From Novosphingobium sp. ZN18A2 (GTDB lineage: Bacteria > Pseudomonadota > Alphaproteobacteria > Sphingomonadales > Sphingomonadaceae), in assembly GCF_036784765.1 (NCBI RefSeq), contig NZ_CP136651.1, positions 2,046,001 to 2,110,000 of the forward strand: DNA of 64,000 bases. The letters run 5' to 3'. The notes under the pieces were generated by a model that was given only the letters and a program-made list of their open reading frames with translations, was not told the DNA's origin and made no database searches. A program made the position numbers and the translations under genes. Below are positions 8,835 to 17,869 of the stretch, in pieces. Each line of letters starts with the position of its first letter. Position 1 is the first letter of the stretch.

Positions 8835-11126
8835 TTAACAATCTCTAAACGTTTCGGATTCGGTGGAACCGTCGCGCCGCACCATTCCCGCATAGTGATC
8901 GCGCAATTGCGCGAAGGGTTGCGGGCGTCCGATGAAATAGCCTTGCCCCTGGTCGCAATTCAGTTCGCGCAGCAGGTTGAACGTGGCGATATCCTCTATG
9001 CCTTCGGCAACCACGACCTGCCCCAATGAATGCGCAAGCCCGATGGTGCTGGAAACGATTTTGCGGTTGCGATCGCTGCTCGTGATGGCCGCCACGAACC
9101 GACGATCGAGCTTCAGTTCGTCGCTCGGCAATTCGGCCAGATAGGAAAGGCTCGCTTCACCCGTGCCGAAGTCATCGATCGAAAGCCTGAAACCCATCGA
9201 CCGTAGCTGGCCCAGGTTGTGGCGGGCCGCCGGACGATTGTGAACGCTGGACGTCTCCGTCACTTCAATCGTCAGCAACCGGCAATCGATACCGCGGCGG
9301 CGGACGATCTCCGAAATGCTGCTGACCAGCGACGGCTTGTCGACCATCTGCGCCGAGAGGTTGATGCTCATCTGGAAACGCTCGCCGAACGAGTTCATCG
9401 TTTCCGCCGACGTAATGGCCTGCTCCAGAACCCAATAGGTGAGCGTGTCGATGCGCCCGGCCCGCTCCGCCTGGAGGATGAAGGCGTCGGGCTGGATCGG
9501 GCCGCGCGTCGGGTGGTTCCAGCGGATCAGCGCCTCTGCGCCAGCGATGCGGTTTTCGCGATAGTCCCACTGCGGTTGGTAAGCGAGCCAGATGTCGCCG
9601 TTGCGCAGCCCCTCGTCTATACGTGCGTGAAGCGAGAGTTCCCACGGCGCTTCGGCAAGCCGCGCGGCTTCGAAATATTCAGCCGTCCTGCCGTTTTTCA
9701 GCGCCTCGCTGGCACTGGCAAGCGCACTATTCAGCCGCGCGAGCGCATCCAGACCTTCGTTCCGGTCAAGCCCGAAGTGGATATTGGTATCGAACGTGTG
9801 CTCGCCGATCTGGAGCGGCGCGGAAAAGAGCGCGCGCAACCCCTCCAGGTGATTGAGCTGGGTTTCAAGCGGCCGCGCCTCGTCGAGCCACGCGAAATGG
9901 CCGCCTTCACCATGATAGATTTCAGAACAGCCGGAACCAATGGAAAGCCGACGGGCAATCTGCTGGGCGCACTCACCGTGGAGCGAAGAAGGCAGTGTGG
10001 CCAGAAACTCGTCATAGCGCGCGATAACGCCCACCACGACATCGTGACCGGTCGGCAGGCTTCGTTCAGTTAACGCCAGCATATTGGGCAAGCCAGACCT
10101 GCTGGTATGCTGGACCCGTTTGCGCCACTTTTGCCAGAGGCGGCCCACGCCATACACAATGATCGTAACGAGTGCGACTTCGGGGGCGGAAACAATCCCT
10201 GCAAATTGCAGGACGATCGGCAAAAGCAATACTGCTGCGAGCGCCAACACGTATAGCCCCCTACGCACCAATCGCCGACTCGCTCTGCTGGCAAAGAAAA
10301 TGATAACAGAAGATAGAAGAAATAGCGGAATCCATCCAAGAACGTACGGAATCGGTTTCTTGAGTTCCTGCGCTCCTGAAATATCCACGACAACTGGCGC
10401 AACTCTCCCGTGCCCGAAGTAGCCAAGTTCACTGCTGTGATCTTCGGAGCTCACAATAACTGTTCGGCCGGTCAGAAGGCCGGGCTCAAAGTCACCTTGA
10501 ATAAACTGTTTCGCTGTAATCGTGCGCACCGATTCAGGTGCCATTGACGGATCGAAGGCATAGAAGCGTTGAAGGCCCGATCGAACGCCGGAAACACTAG
10601 ATGCTAGGGTTGGATAAGAACGGTCCCCAATGTCGACCGTGTACGGCGTATCAAGCGCGAAATCGAGAAAATTGGTGTGCCAATCCGAAACGACAATTGG
10701 GGCATGGCCGACGATCGAATCGGGCGGAAACTCAAAGTTTTGTGCGGTGAAATTGCCATTTTTTGCACCACGAACGACGAAAGCCAAATCACCGCCAAAG
10801 CTCTTCACAACCTCGGCCAGCGATGAATCTGCAGCTGGATCCGCGCCACTATCCACTTTGCTGTCGAAATACACCTTGTGCGGCATTTGCCGACGGAGAA
10901 GTTCTAGGAGATGCGCCTGTTGCCTTGTTGACCAGGTAGGATTGTTCTTGTTGGCCGTATCCTGAGCGATCGAAAGAACAATGATGGAATCAGGCGCCCG
11001 GACCTCTCCCACCTTGAACCTGACGTTCCAATAAGCGTGGTTCAACGGTTCGGCGACAGCGAACAGGCCGCACAGCAGCCCGATCAGCACGGCAATCGCC
11101 AAAGGTGTTTTCAGAAACGTTCGCAT
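8835..11126 (-). CDS. CHASE2-EAL c-di-GMP phosphodiesterase
   Basis: 763-residue membrane signalling protein. An N-terminal helix (residues 7-25) is followed by a periplasmic CHASE2 sensor domain, three membrane helices around 265-335, a degenerate GGDEF-like region (the signature site reads GEGGHF) and a C-terminal EAL domain. The EAL site appears intact: AEALIRW, NLSA, EVTET, DDFGTG, a lysine in DELKLDRRF, and VAEGIE. It should hydrolyse c-di-GMP to pGpG in response to an external signal. The start is ATG at 11126; a TTG lies one codon upstream. Its place beside the polysaccharide cluster suggests control of matrix production, but that is inference. Confidence 0.87.
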   Translation of the reverse strand: MRTFLKTPLAIAVLIGLLCGLFAVAEPLNHAYWNVRFKVGEVRAPDSIIVLSIAQDTANKNNPTWSTRQQAHLLELLRRQMPHKVYFDSKVDSGADPAADSSLAEVVKSFGGDLAFVVRGAKNGNFTAQNFEFPPDSIVGHAPIVVSDWHTNFLDFALDTPYTVDIGDRSYPTLASSVSGVRSGLQRFYAFDPSMAPESVRTITAKQFIQGDFEPGLLTGRTVIVSSEDHSSELGYFGHGRVAPVVVDISGAQELKKPIPYVLGWIPLFLLSSVIIFFASRASRRLVRRGLYVLALAAVLLLPIVLQFAGIVSAPEVALVTIIVYGVGRLWQKWRKRVQHTSRSGLPNMLALTERSLPTGHDVVVGVIARYDEFLATLPSSLHGECAQQIARRLSIGSGCSEIYHGEGGHFAWLDEARPLETQLNHLEGLRALFSAPLQIGEHTFDTNIHFGLDRNEGLDALARLNSALASASEALKNGRTAEYFEAARLAEAPWELSLHARIDEGLRNGDIWLAYQPQWDYRENRIAGAEALIRWNHPTRGPIQPDAFILQAERAGRIDTLTYWVLEQAITSAETMNSFGERFQMSINLSAQMVDKPSLVSSISEIVRRRGIDCRLLTIEVTETSSVHNRPAARHNLGQLRSMGFRLSIDDFGTGEASLSYLAELPSDELKLDRRFVAAITSSDRNRKIVSSTIGLAHSLGQVVVAEGIEDIATFNLLRELNCDQGQGYFIGRPQPFAQLRDHYAGMVRRDGSTESETFRDC

Positions 11127-11136
11127 CAACCGTCAC

Positions 11137-11165
11137 GGACCATCAAACCAAGAGTGGTTTAGTCC
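11137..11165. terminator. Short hairpin between the amidotransferase and EAL genes
   Basis: GGAC-N4-AAACCA-AGAG-TGGTTT-A-GTCC can fold into an interrupted stem with an AGAG loop. It lies just downstream of the last gene of the large minus-strand operon and upstream of the EAL gene. It has no T-tract, so the role is uncertain. Confidence 0.3.
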
Positions 11166-11202
11166 GCAATGGTGAAGAACGTCCTAAGATGGTTACCGGA
11201 TG

Positions 11203-13092
11203 TCAACCAAGTCGCCCCAGCGCCTTGTCCAGCATCAGCAATTGCCAAAGCACGCGACTGTTATCGCTACGCCCCGAAGCATGGGCAGCGGCCAGCGCGC
11301 CGATCCGCTTGCGGTCGAACCATCCTGTTGCCGCGAGCGGCCCCGAAGTGCCGATGGCGGCTGCATCGGCGGCAAGCGGGCCGCGCAGCCACGCGGCAAT
11401 CGGCGTCACAAAGCCCATTTTCTGCCGGAACAGGATCTCGTCGGGCAAATAGCGGCGCATGGTCTTTTTCATCAGCCATTTGCCCGTGGCGCGGTGCACA
11501 CGCATCGCTTCGGGAAGGCGTGCGCCGAATTCCACCAGGCGATGGTCGAGCAGCGGCTCGCGCGCTTCAAGGCTCACGGCCATACTCGTCCGGTCGACCT
11601 TGGTCAGGATATCGCCGGGCATATGGAATTTGAGGTCTGCATACTGCGCGCGGTCGAGGCCGCTTCGCGCGGGCGCCTTGCGCATCAGGTCGACGAATGG
11701 CGCCTCCCCCCGGTAGCTTCCGCGCAGGCGTTCGAAATCGGGCGTATAGAGCGCGGCGCGTTGTTCGGGCGTCGTTACCGAAACGGCCTGCGCATAACCT
11801 TCTTCTCCGTTGCGGGCGAGGCTCAACAACGTGGCCCTGGCGCGAAACGGCCGGGGTGCCCAGTCCGCCTTGGGGTACAGGCGCCCCAACCCGCCAAAAA
11901 CGGGTTCGCGAAACGATCCCGGCAAAAGGCCGCGAACCTGCTCCTCACGATGATGGAACACTTGCCGCCGATACCCGGCGAAGGCCTCATCCGCGCCATC
12001 GCCCGACAGCGCGACGGTCACGTGTTCGCGGGCAAGCTCGCACACCCGCAAGGTGGGCAGCGCGCTGGCATCGGCGAAGGGTTCGTCGAAGATTTCCGCA
12101 AGCCTGCCTGCAAGCGCGAAATCGTCGGCCGAAACGACGCGCGAACGATGGGATGTTGCAAACTTGCGCGCCACAAGGTCCGCATGGGCCGTCTCGTCGA
12201 AGTCGGGCACGTCGAACCCGATCGAGCAGGTCTTTACCGGATGGCTGCTCGCTTCCGACATAAGCGCCACCACCGAAGAGCTGTCCACACCGCCGGAAAG
12301 GAACGCGCCCAGCGGCACGTCCGCCAGCATCCGTGACGAGACAGCCTGTCGCAAGTGGTGCAGCATTTGTGCTTCGAGGTCCGCTGCCTTGCCCGGCTCA
12401 CGCTCCGTAAAGGAAACGTCCCACCATTGGACCGGCGGCGGAGGCGGCGCGTCGTGGCGCAGCAGGCGATAATGCCCCGCCGCCAGCTTTTCGACGCCTT
12501 TCAGGATCGATGCGTGTTCGGGAACGAAGCCCCAGGTCAGGTAGTCCTCGACCGCGAGCGGGTCGATCTCTCGCCGCAAGGACGGATGGGCAAGCAGCTG
12601 CTTCAGTTCCGATCCGAAGATCACGCTGCCGTCAGCAAGGTGCGCCATGTGCAATGGCTTCACGCCCAGGCGATCCCGCGCGAGCAGCAGCGTTCTGCGG
12701 TCAAGATCGTAGAGCGCGAAGGCGAACATGCCTTGCAGGCGCGGCAGGCAATCGACGCCCCAACGCTGCCACGCGGCCAGGATTACTTCGCCATCGCCAT
12801 CGGTGTGGAAATGCGCGCCTTGTGCAGCAAGTTCGGCCCGCAATTCGCGGAAATTGTAAATCTCGCCGTTGAAGACGAGCATCGCGCGCCCGTTTGCAGA
12901 GGCCATGGGCTGCGGCGATCCGGCAAGGTCAATTATGGCGAGCCTTCGAAACCCCAGCCCTATGCCCGGCGCGGTCCAGATGCCGTGCCCGTCCGGGCCG
13001 CGATGGACAATGGCATCGCACATCCTTTCGATCCGCGCCGGATCGACAGGCTTCAGCCCCTGCGTATGGAAAATACCGGAAATTCCGCACAT
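11203..13092 (-). CDS. Asparagine synthase-like amidotransferase, exosortase A-associated
   Basis: 629 residues. Cys2 of MCGISGIF is the class II glutaminase nucleophile, with HRGPDG and FNGEIYNF following; the synthetase half has the PP-loop ATP motif SGGVDSS near 260 and ALSGDGADE. This is the amidotransferase 1 family found with XrtA loci, thought to amidate a sugar acid or another carboxylate of the polymer rather than to make asparagine; that specific role is not proven. It is the last gene of the operon, nine bases after xrtA. Confidence 0.88.
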   Translation of the reverse strand: MCGISGIFHTQGLKPVDPARIERMCDAIVHRGPDGHGIWTAPGIGLGFRRLAIIDLAGSPQPMASANGRAMLVFNGEIYNFRELRAELAAQGAHFHTDGDGEVILAAWQRWGVDCLPRLQGMFAFALYDLDRRTLLLARDRLGVKPLHMAHLADGSVIFGSELKQLLAHPSLRREIDPLAVEDYLTWGFVPEHASILKGVEKLAAGHYRLLRHDAPPPPPVQWWDVSFTEREPGKAADLEAQMLHHLRQAVSSRMLADVPLGAFLSGGVDSSSVVALMSEASSHPVKTCSIGFDVPDFDETAHADLVARKFATSHRSRVVSADDFALAGRLAEIFDEPFADASALPTLRVCELAREHVTVALSGDGADEAFAGYRRQVFHHREEQVRGLLPGSFREPVFGGLGRLYPKADWAPRPFRARATLLSLARNGEEGYAQAVSVTTPEQRAALYTPDFERLRGSYRGEAPFVDLMRKAPARSGLDRAQYADLKFHMPGDILTKVDRTSMAVSLEAREPLLDHRLVEFGARLPEAMRVHRATGKWLMKKTMRRYLPDEILFRQKMGFVTPIAAWLRGPLAADAAAIGTSGPLAATGWFDRKRIGALAAAHASGRSDNSRVLWQLLMLDKALGRLG

Positions 13093-13101
13093 CCGCGCGG
13101 C

Positions 13102-14667
13102 CTACTCCACAGCGCCGATGCGGTCCATCCACGGACCGGGCGCGCCTATGGAAGCCAAGAAGGCGGTAATCGCGCTTTCCGCGTTGCCGCCGTCCGCCTG
13201 TTCGCTCGACACGATCAGCGTCGCGGTCGGTGTCGCCCGGACCAACAGCCGGTCGCGGATGTTCGCCAGCTTGAGCCGCAGATTGCTGCCGGTGGTCATG
13301 CCATCGGTCCGATACCAGGTAACGGCGATCCGCTCCGTCCCGTCCGGCGCCTGTATCCGTTCACCAAGGCCGCCGTCCGGCCCCGGCGCCGGAGAGGCCC
13401 AGGCCCAGTCGCTCCCCAAAGGCACCGCACCCTGCCCGAAGCCCCCGGCTTCCGCGCCGTCCCCCTGCCGCGAATAGAGTGCGTAGGAAACATCCACGAC
13501 GTGACCGGCACCGTCCACGTACCGGCCAAGCAGGCGATGGTCCGCACCCTGGTGAACCGGCTGCCAAGTGTGGGCGGGCGCATAATCCACGCGGTGCCAT
13601 CCGGGCACATCGGGAAGGTGTATCTGCGCGGCGATGGTGGCCGACATACGGTCCGCCGCAAATGCCCATAGAGAGACAGCCAGAACAATCGCACCAAGGG
13701 CGGCCAGCACCGCCGTCAAAGGCGCGGTCGCGGACGAAAGGCGGCGAAGCAGCAGGTTTTCTTCGACTGCCGGTGCATCGACGATCGGATCGTCCATCGG
13801 CCGGTCGAAAAAAGGCCAGCTCATCGCCATGACAAGGCCCATGACGATCGCGAAGAAGACCCAGCCATAGAAGATGTGATCGAAGCCCGCGGCGAACTCC
13901 ACCCCGCGATACTGGGCGATAAATATCGTGCCCCATGCGCGAACACCGTTGGCAAGGATCGGCACCACAAAGCAGGCTGCGAGCAGCGCCGCCCTGCGCG
14001 GCCAGCTGCGGAAGCAGACATTGGCCACAAGCGTGCCATAGGCCACCATGGCGATCAGGAACTTCACGCCTGAGCATGCCTCGGCCACTTCGAAATAGCC
14101 GCGCGGCGTTGTGATGAACACGCCCTGGATCGACGCCGGAACGCCCGATCCGTGCAGCAAGGCCATCGTGATCCTTGCTGTCGCCAGCTGCAATGCGGGA
14201 ATGAACTCGTCGCCGAAGGGGACGAGGAAGACCATGTAGAACAGCGGAAAGGCCAGACCGGCGCTTACCTGCGGGCCGAGCAGCGCAATGGCGCTGCCCT
14301 GGAACATGATGACCACGCCCGCCTGCGACAGCAGGCTGAAGCCGGCAAAGCCGCCCAGCACCCAGACAAAGGCACCGCCCGCGAACCACAACAGCCCCGG
14401 CCACCACGCCTGCGGCTGAAGGCGCTTCAATTGCGGCCAGCGAACCGTGACAAGCCAGCCAAGGATCGCCGGTATCAGCAGGATGTGGTTATAGGTTGAA
14501 CTGTCCCACCATTGGCGGCCCATCGCCGCCCAATCGCCGATGAACAAGACAATGAGCGCAAGCCACACCGCGCAGAGGCTGGTCATCGCAACGCGCCAGG
14601 ACGGGGAAAGCCCGTCCATGAACTTTCTGATCGGCGCGGGCGCGGCGCGCGCCAGGTCAAGCTGCAT
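13102..14667 (-). CDS. xrtA: Exosortase A fused to an EpsI domain
   Basis: 521-residue inner-membrane protein. Residues 25-330 form the multi-helix exosortase core with the catalytic triad Cys198 (EACSG), Arg243 (NGVRAW) and His264 (DHIFYGW). Residues from about 335 to the end form an EpsI-type periplasmic domain after one more helix. Exosortases recognise C-terminal PEP-CTERM sorting signals and transfer the cleaved protein, probably to a membrane anchor. The ATG at 14667 overlaps the glycosyltransferase gene by 11 bases; the longer in-frame extension lies inside that gene and is not protein-like. Confidence 0.93.
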   Translation of the reverse strand: MQLDLARAAPAPIRKFMDGLSPSWRVAMTSLCAVWLALIVLFIGDWAAMGRQWWDSSTYNHILLIPAILGWLVTVRWPQLKRLQPQAWWPGLLWFAGGAFVWVLGGFAGFSLLSQAGVVIMFQGSAIALLGPQVSAGLAFPLFYMVFLVPFGDEFIPALQLATARITMALLHGSGVPASIQGVFITTPRGYFEVAEACSGVKFLIAMVAYGTLVANVCFRSWPRRAALLAACFVVPILANGVRAWGTIFIAQYRGVEFAAGFDHIFYGWVFFAIVMGLVMAMSWPFFDRPMDDPIVDAPAVEENLLLRRLSSATAPLTAVLAALGAIVLAVSLWAFAADRMSATIAAQIHLPDVPGWHRVDYAPAHTWQPVHQGADHRLLGRYVDGAGHVVDVSYALYSRQGDGAEAGGFGQGAVPLGSDWAWASPAPGPDGGLGERIQAPDGTERIAVTWYRTDGMTTGSNLRLKLANIRDRLLVRATPTATLIVSSEQADGGNAESAITAFLASIGAPGPWMDRIGAVE

Positions 14668-15883
14668 GGCGATGGTCCGGCTGATCGAGGCCGCACCACG
14701 CGGCAAGCGGCGCCAGCACGGCGTCCCACGCCTTTTCGGCTTCCACGAATGCACGCCCGGCCCGGCCCATGCGCGACGCCGCGTCGGGGTTTTCCAGCAT
14801 TTCGACGGTGCGCCGGGCAAGCCCCTCCACGCCATCGGCTATCGCGATCTGGTCGCCTTCCTTCGCCCCGATGCCCAGCGCCGCTTCGGGTGTCGCGAGA
14901 ACGGGGCGCGCCATGGCCATCGCTTCCAGCACCTTGTTCTGAACCCCGCGCGCGATCAGCAGCGGCGCAACGACAAGGTCCGCGCCGGCCAGCCAGGGCC
15001 GCATGTCTGGCACGCCGCCATGCACACGTGTTCCGTTGCAGCCTTCAAGCGCGCGGACTTTTGCCGTGGGCGCCCGGCCAACTATATGGAACCGCGCATT
15101 GCCGATCCGCTGACGGACCAGCGGCATCGCATCGCGCGCAAACATGGTCACCGCCTCTATGTTGGGCGGATAGTCCATCTGGCCGGTGAAGACGATGTTC
15201 GCCCCGCCACCCAGCGCGTCCGGCACAGCGCGAACCGTCGCCGGATCGAAGAACCGCGTATCTATTCCATTCGACATGGCAGACACCCTGTTTCCGTCCG
15301 CCGTTGTCAGGCGCGACCGGAACAGGGCGGCTTCCTCATGCGTCGAAAGAATGGTTCGATCTGCGCGCGCGGCAACCCGGTCCTCGAACCGGGAAAGCAG
15401 CCGTGCCTCGCGCCGGTAAAGCGTGGCGACCGGCGCATGGGCGCGTTTTGCGTAATCCTCAAACTTTGCCGAATCCACGTCAACCAGGTCCATCACAATG
15501 CGCCCGTCAAAGCGGTCGGGCAGGTATTGCGCCATCTGGCCGCTGAACACGACGATGACGGAGACCGGACGCGACGCCAGGACATGCGCCACAAAGTCCC
15601 GAATCCGCCGCGAGGCGAAGGCGGCAAGGCTGACAGGAATGCCCGTCGCCACGGCCTCTATCGTTGCCAGCGGCACCGGCCTGGTGCGTGAAACGATGCA
15701 GTGGCTGGCGGACAGGCGCGCAAGATCGCCTTCATGCGCGGCGTCGTCTTCGGATTCGACAAACGTCGCCACGTGGACCGGCGCAAGCGCAGCAAGGCGC
15801 TTCAGGATATTGTGCGAACGGATCTTGTCCCCGCGATCGGGCGGGAACGGGATGCGGTGCGCAAGGAACAGGATCTCGCTCAT
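14657..15883 (-). CDS. Glycosyltransferase, exosortase A-associated (GT-B)
   Basis: 408 residues, with an N-terminal HRIPFPPDRGDKIRS motif and a GT4-like C-terminal domain: FTGQMDYPPNIEA, then VAPLLIARGVQNKVLEAMAMARPV, where the Glu contacts the nucleotide sugar. This is the TIGR03087-type sugar transferase of PEP-CTERM/XrtA loci. It would add one sugar to the lipid-linked repeat unit at the cytoplasmic face. Its ATG overlaps the stop of the FemAB-like gene in an ATGA arrangement. Confidence 0.9.
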   Translation of the reverse strand: MSEILFLAHRIPFPPDRGDKIRSHNILKRLAALAPVHVATFVESEDDAAHEGDLARLSASHCIVSRTRPVPLATIEAVATGIPVSLAAFASRRIRDFVAHVLASRPVSVIVVFSGQMAQYLPDRFDGRIVMDLVDVDSAKFEDYAKRAHAPVATLYRREARLLSRFEDRVAARADRTILSTHEEAALFRSRLTTADGNRVSAMSNGIDTRFFDPATVRAVPDALGGGANIVFTGQMDYPPNIEAVTMFARDAMPLVRQRIGNARFHIVGRAPTAKVRALEGCNGTRVHGGVPDMRPWLAGADLVVAPLLIARGVQNKVLEAMAMARPVLATPEAALGIGAKEGDQIAIADGVEGLARRTVEMLENPDAASRMGRAGRAFVEAEKAWDAVLAPLAAWCGLDQPDHRHAA

Positions 15884-16944
15884 GCAAGGCCGCCCGCGAT
15901 CAAGGGGCCAAGCCGGTTCGCGATGCCCAGCGGCAGCCTTTGCCACGCCGCGATCCGCGCGCGGTATCTGGGGCTGAGCGGATTGACATCGCGCGGTTGC
16001 TGCCCCGATGCCGTCCATTGGGAATAGCCCAGCGGTTCGGGCGTAAAGCCCCAGTTGCGCTTGAACCTGTATGCCCCGGTTTCGACCTTCGAGCGCCCGA
16101 AATCGAACCGATCGCACCCGCGCTTCCGCGCGTGGCACATCAGCGCGTAATACATAACGTCATTGGCCCGAAGCGCGCGGGCCGCGTGAACGCCGCCGCC
16201 CCAATAGGGCATCACAGCGCCGCGATGATACAGGCTCAACACGCTGGCAACCGGCACGCCTTCGTGCACAACGGTCAGGATATCGGCGTCCTCGCCGAAA
16301 CCGTCCATCACCGTATCGAACAGCTTGCGCGGGAATACCGGCGTGCCAAGGTTGCGCACGCTTTCGGCATAGACGGCAAAATGCATGGCGCGATCGGCAG
16401 CGGACCGTCCGGTCTGCACTTGCATTTCGCGCGACAGCCCTTTGCGCACTTCGGCGCGTTGCTTGCGCGGGATCGCCGTCAATTGCGCCTCGTCGTCTTC
16501 GGCAAGCGGCGCGACGAATCCCGCGTGGCTGTCCAGCTTGTGGTGCCAGCCACGCGCTTGCGGCAGACGCCCGCCACGCAGTTCGACCGATGGGCACTGG
16601 TGACGCATGGCGAGTTCCTCTGCCGCGCGCAGCAACCCTTCCCCTTCGCCCGCATGGTCTTCCAGCAGTCCGCCGCCCACCCCAAACCCGGTGGAAACCA
16701 GCGCGCGGCCGAACAGCGCGGAATGCACTTCGCTGAGCGGAAGGAGCGCACAGATCGTCCCGCCGCGTTCCGCGATCAACCAGTGCGTGCGATGGCCGCA
16801 GGCGCGTTCCACCGCGTCCAGCCACTCGGGTCGGTGGAACGCGGTGGCGTCGGGGTGCCGGGCAACGAATGCCGAAATGGCCGCCCGGTCGCCGGGGTCC
16901 GCGATGCGCACGGTGCCGCGCGATGGTGAAAACGGCGCATTCAT
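15880..16944 (-). CDS. FemAB-like protein, exosortase A-associated
   Basis: 354 residues with two GNAT-like halves (FemAB fold). Characteristic segments are FHRPEWLDAVERACGH, RKQRAEVRKGL, YWGGGVHAARALRANDVMYY and FDFGRSKVETGAYRFKRNWG. Classical FemAB enzymes transfer amino acids from aminoacyl-tRNA onto peptidoglycan; this XrtA-linked branch probably N-acylates the sugar polymer or its precursor, with the donor unknown. ATGA overlaps on both sides tie it to the deacetylase and glycosyltransferase genes. Confidence 0.88.
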   Translation of the reverse strand: MNAPFSPSRGTVRIADPGDRAAISAFVARHPDATAFHRPEWLDAVERACGHRTHWLIAERGGTICALLPLSEVHSALFGRALVSTGFGVGGGLLEDHAGEGEGLLRAAEELAMRHQCPSVELRGGRLPQARGWHHKLDSHAGFVAPLAEDDEAQLTAIPRKQRAEVRKGLSREMQVQTGRSAADRAMHFAVYAESVRNLGTPVFPRKLFDTVMDGFGEDADILTVVHEGVPVASVLSLYHRGAVMPYWGGGVHAARALRANDVMYYALMCHARKRGCDRFDFGRSKVETGAYRFKRNWGFTPEPLGYSQWTASGQQPRDVNPLSPRYRARIAAWQRLPLGIANRLGPLIAGGLA

Positions 16945-17849
16945 GACGCCATGCCCGCCTGGCTGGCGGCAACCTCGTCCATCCGGCCCCAGCGGAAATC
17001 GCCGATCAGTTGCGAAAGCTTGGCCTGCATCCGGTCAAGGTTGGTGTAATGCCGCAGCCGCGAACGCAGCGGCGCGTTTGCGACGCGCGGCTGGCCCGGA
17101 TCGATCTCCCACGGGTGGAAATAGAACACCGCCGGGCGGCCGTCCCGAGCGTTCACCTGCCGGATCGCCCAGCGCGACACGCCATAGGGCAACACGCGGA
17201 AGAAACCGCCACCGCCCGCCGCAATGCGCCGCCCAGCCAGTTCGGCGGTCGTCACGGGAATCTCGATCAGGTCGGACCCGGCAACCGGACGGAACGCGAA
17301 CCGCGGTGCCTCGCGCCAGCCATAGTGATCGTGCACGATAGGCGCGACGGACGAGGAATAGACGTAACCCTGTTCGGCCAGCACTTCATGCGCCCACGGC
17401 GTGCGCGCATCGATGGAAAAGCTGGGCGCGCGATAACCGCATACCTTCTGGCCGGTAATGTCTTCCAGCACCTTGCGCGTTTCCGAAATGTCGCGCGCGA
17501 AGCGTTGCGGGTCCAGCGTGAAGACGCGCGCATGGTCCCAACCGTGGCTGGCGATTTCATGGCCGGCATCGGCAATCGCCCGCATCATCGCAGGGTGGCG
17601 TTTCGCAACCCAGCCCAGCGTGAAGAACGTGCCCTTCACGCCTGCATTGGCGAACATTTCCAGAATGGCGGAACAATTGGCTTCCACGCGGGGGACCAGC
17701 CCGTCCCAGTCGCCACGCTCGATCACTTTTTCGAACGCGCCGACCTGGAACCAGTCCTCAACATCGACGGACAGACCGTTCACGGGCAGTCCATTGACAG
17801 GCGGCCCCGGTTCCGTGGCCCGATGTTCCGTGGCCCGATCGGCCTTCAT
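16941..17849 (-). CDS. Polysaccharide deacetylase, XrtA-associated
   Basis: 302-residue NodB-type carbohydrate esterase (family 4). The metal site is visible as SVDVEDWFQ near the N-terminus and HGWDH, with GYRAPSFSID and FYFHPWEID forming later motifs. It would remove N-acetyl groups from the polysaccharide; the family also contains the DUF3473-type C-terminal extension. There is no obvious signal peptide, so it may act on lipid-linked intermediates in the cytoplasm or use another route. It overlaps the FemAB-like gene by four bases. Confidence 0.91.
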   Translation of the reverse strand: MKADRATEHRATEPGPPVNGLPVNGLSVDVEDWFQVGAFEKVIERGDWDGLVPRVEANCSAILEMFANAGVKGTFFTLGWVAKRHPAMMRAIADAGHEIASHGWDHARVFTLDPQRFARDISETRKVLEDITGQKVCGYRAPSFSIDARTPWAHEVLAEQGYVYSSSVAPIVHDHYGWREAPRFAFRPVAGSDLIEIPVTTAELAGRRIAAGGGGFFRVLPYGVSRWAIRQVNARDGRPAVFYFHPWEIDPGQPRVANAPLRSRLRHYTNLDRMQAKLSQLIGDFRWGRMDEVAASQAGMAS

Positions 17850-17869
17850 CGCGCGCTCCCTTGCCGCTG

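Noticed and set aside
8749..8838. 29-codon frame (TTG start) downstream of zapE
   Set aside because: A GAGG lies upstream, but start codon, length and sequence give no support, and its end overlaps the end of the EAL gene.
13102..14835. Longer exosortase starting within the glycosyltransferase gene
   Set aside because: The extra 56 residues come from the other gene's coding sequence and are not hydrophobic or conserved-looking; the ATG at 14667 gives the normal start.
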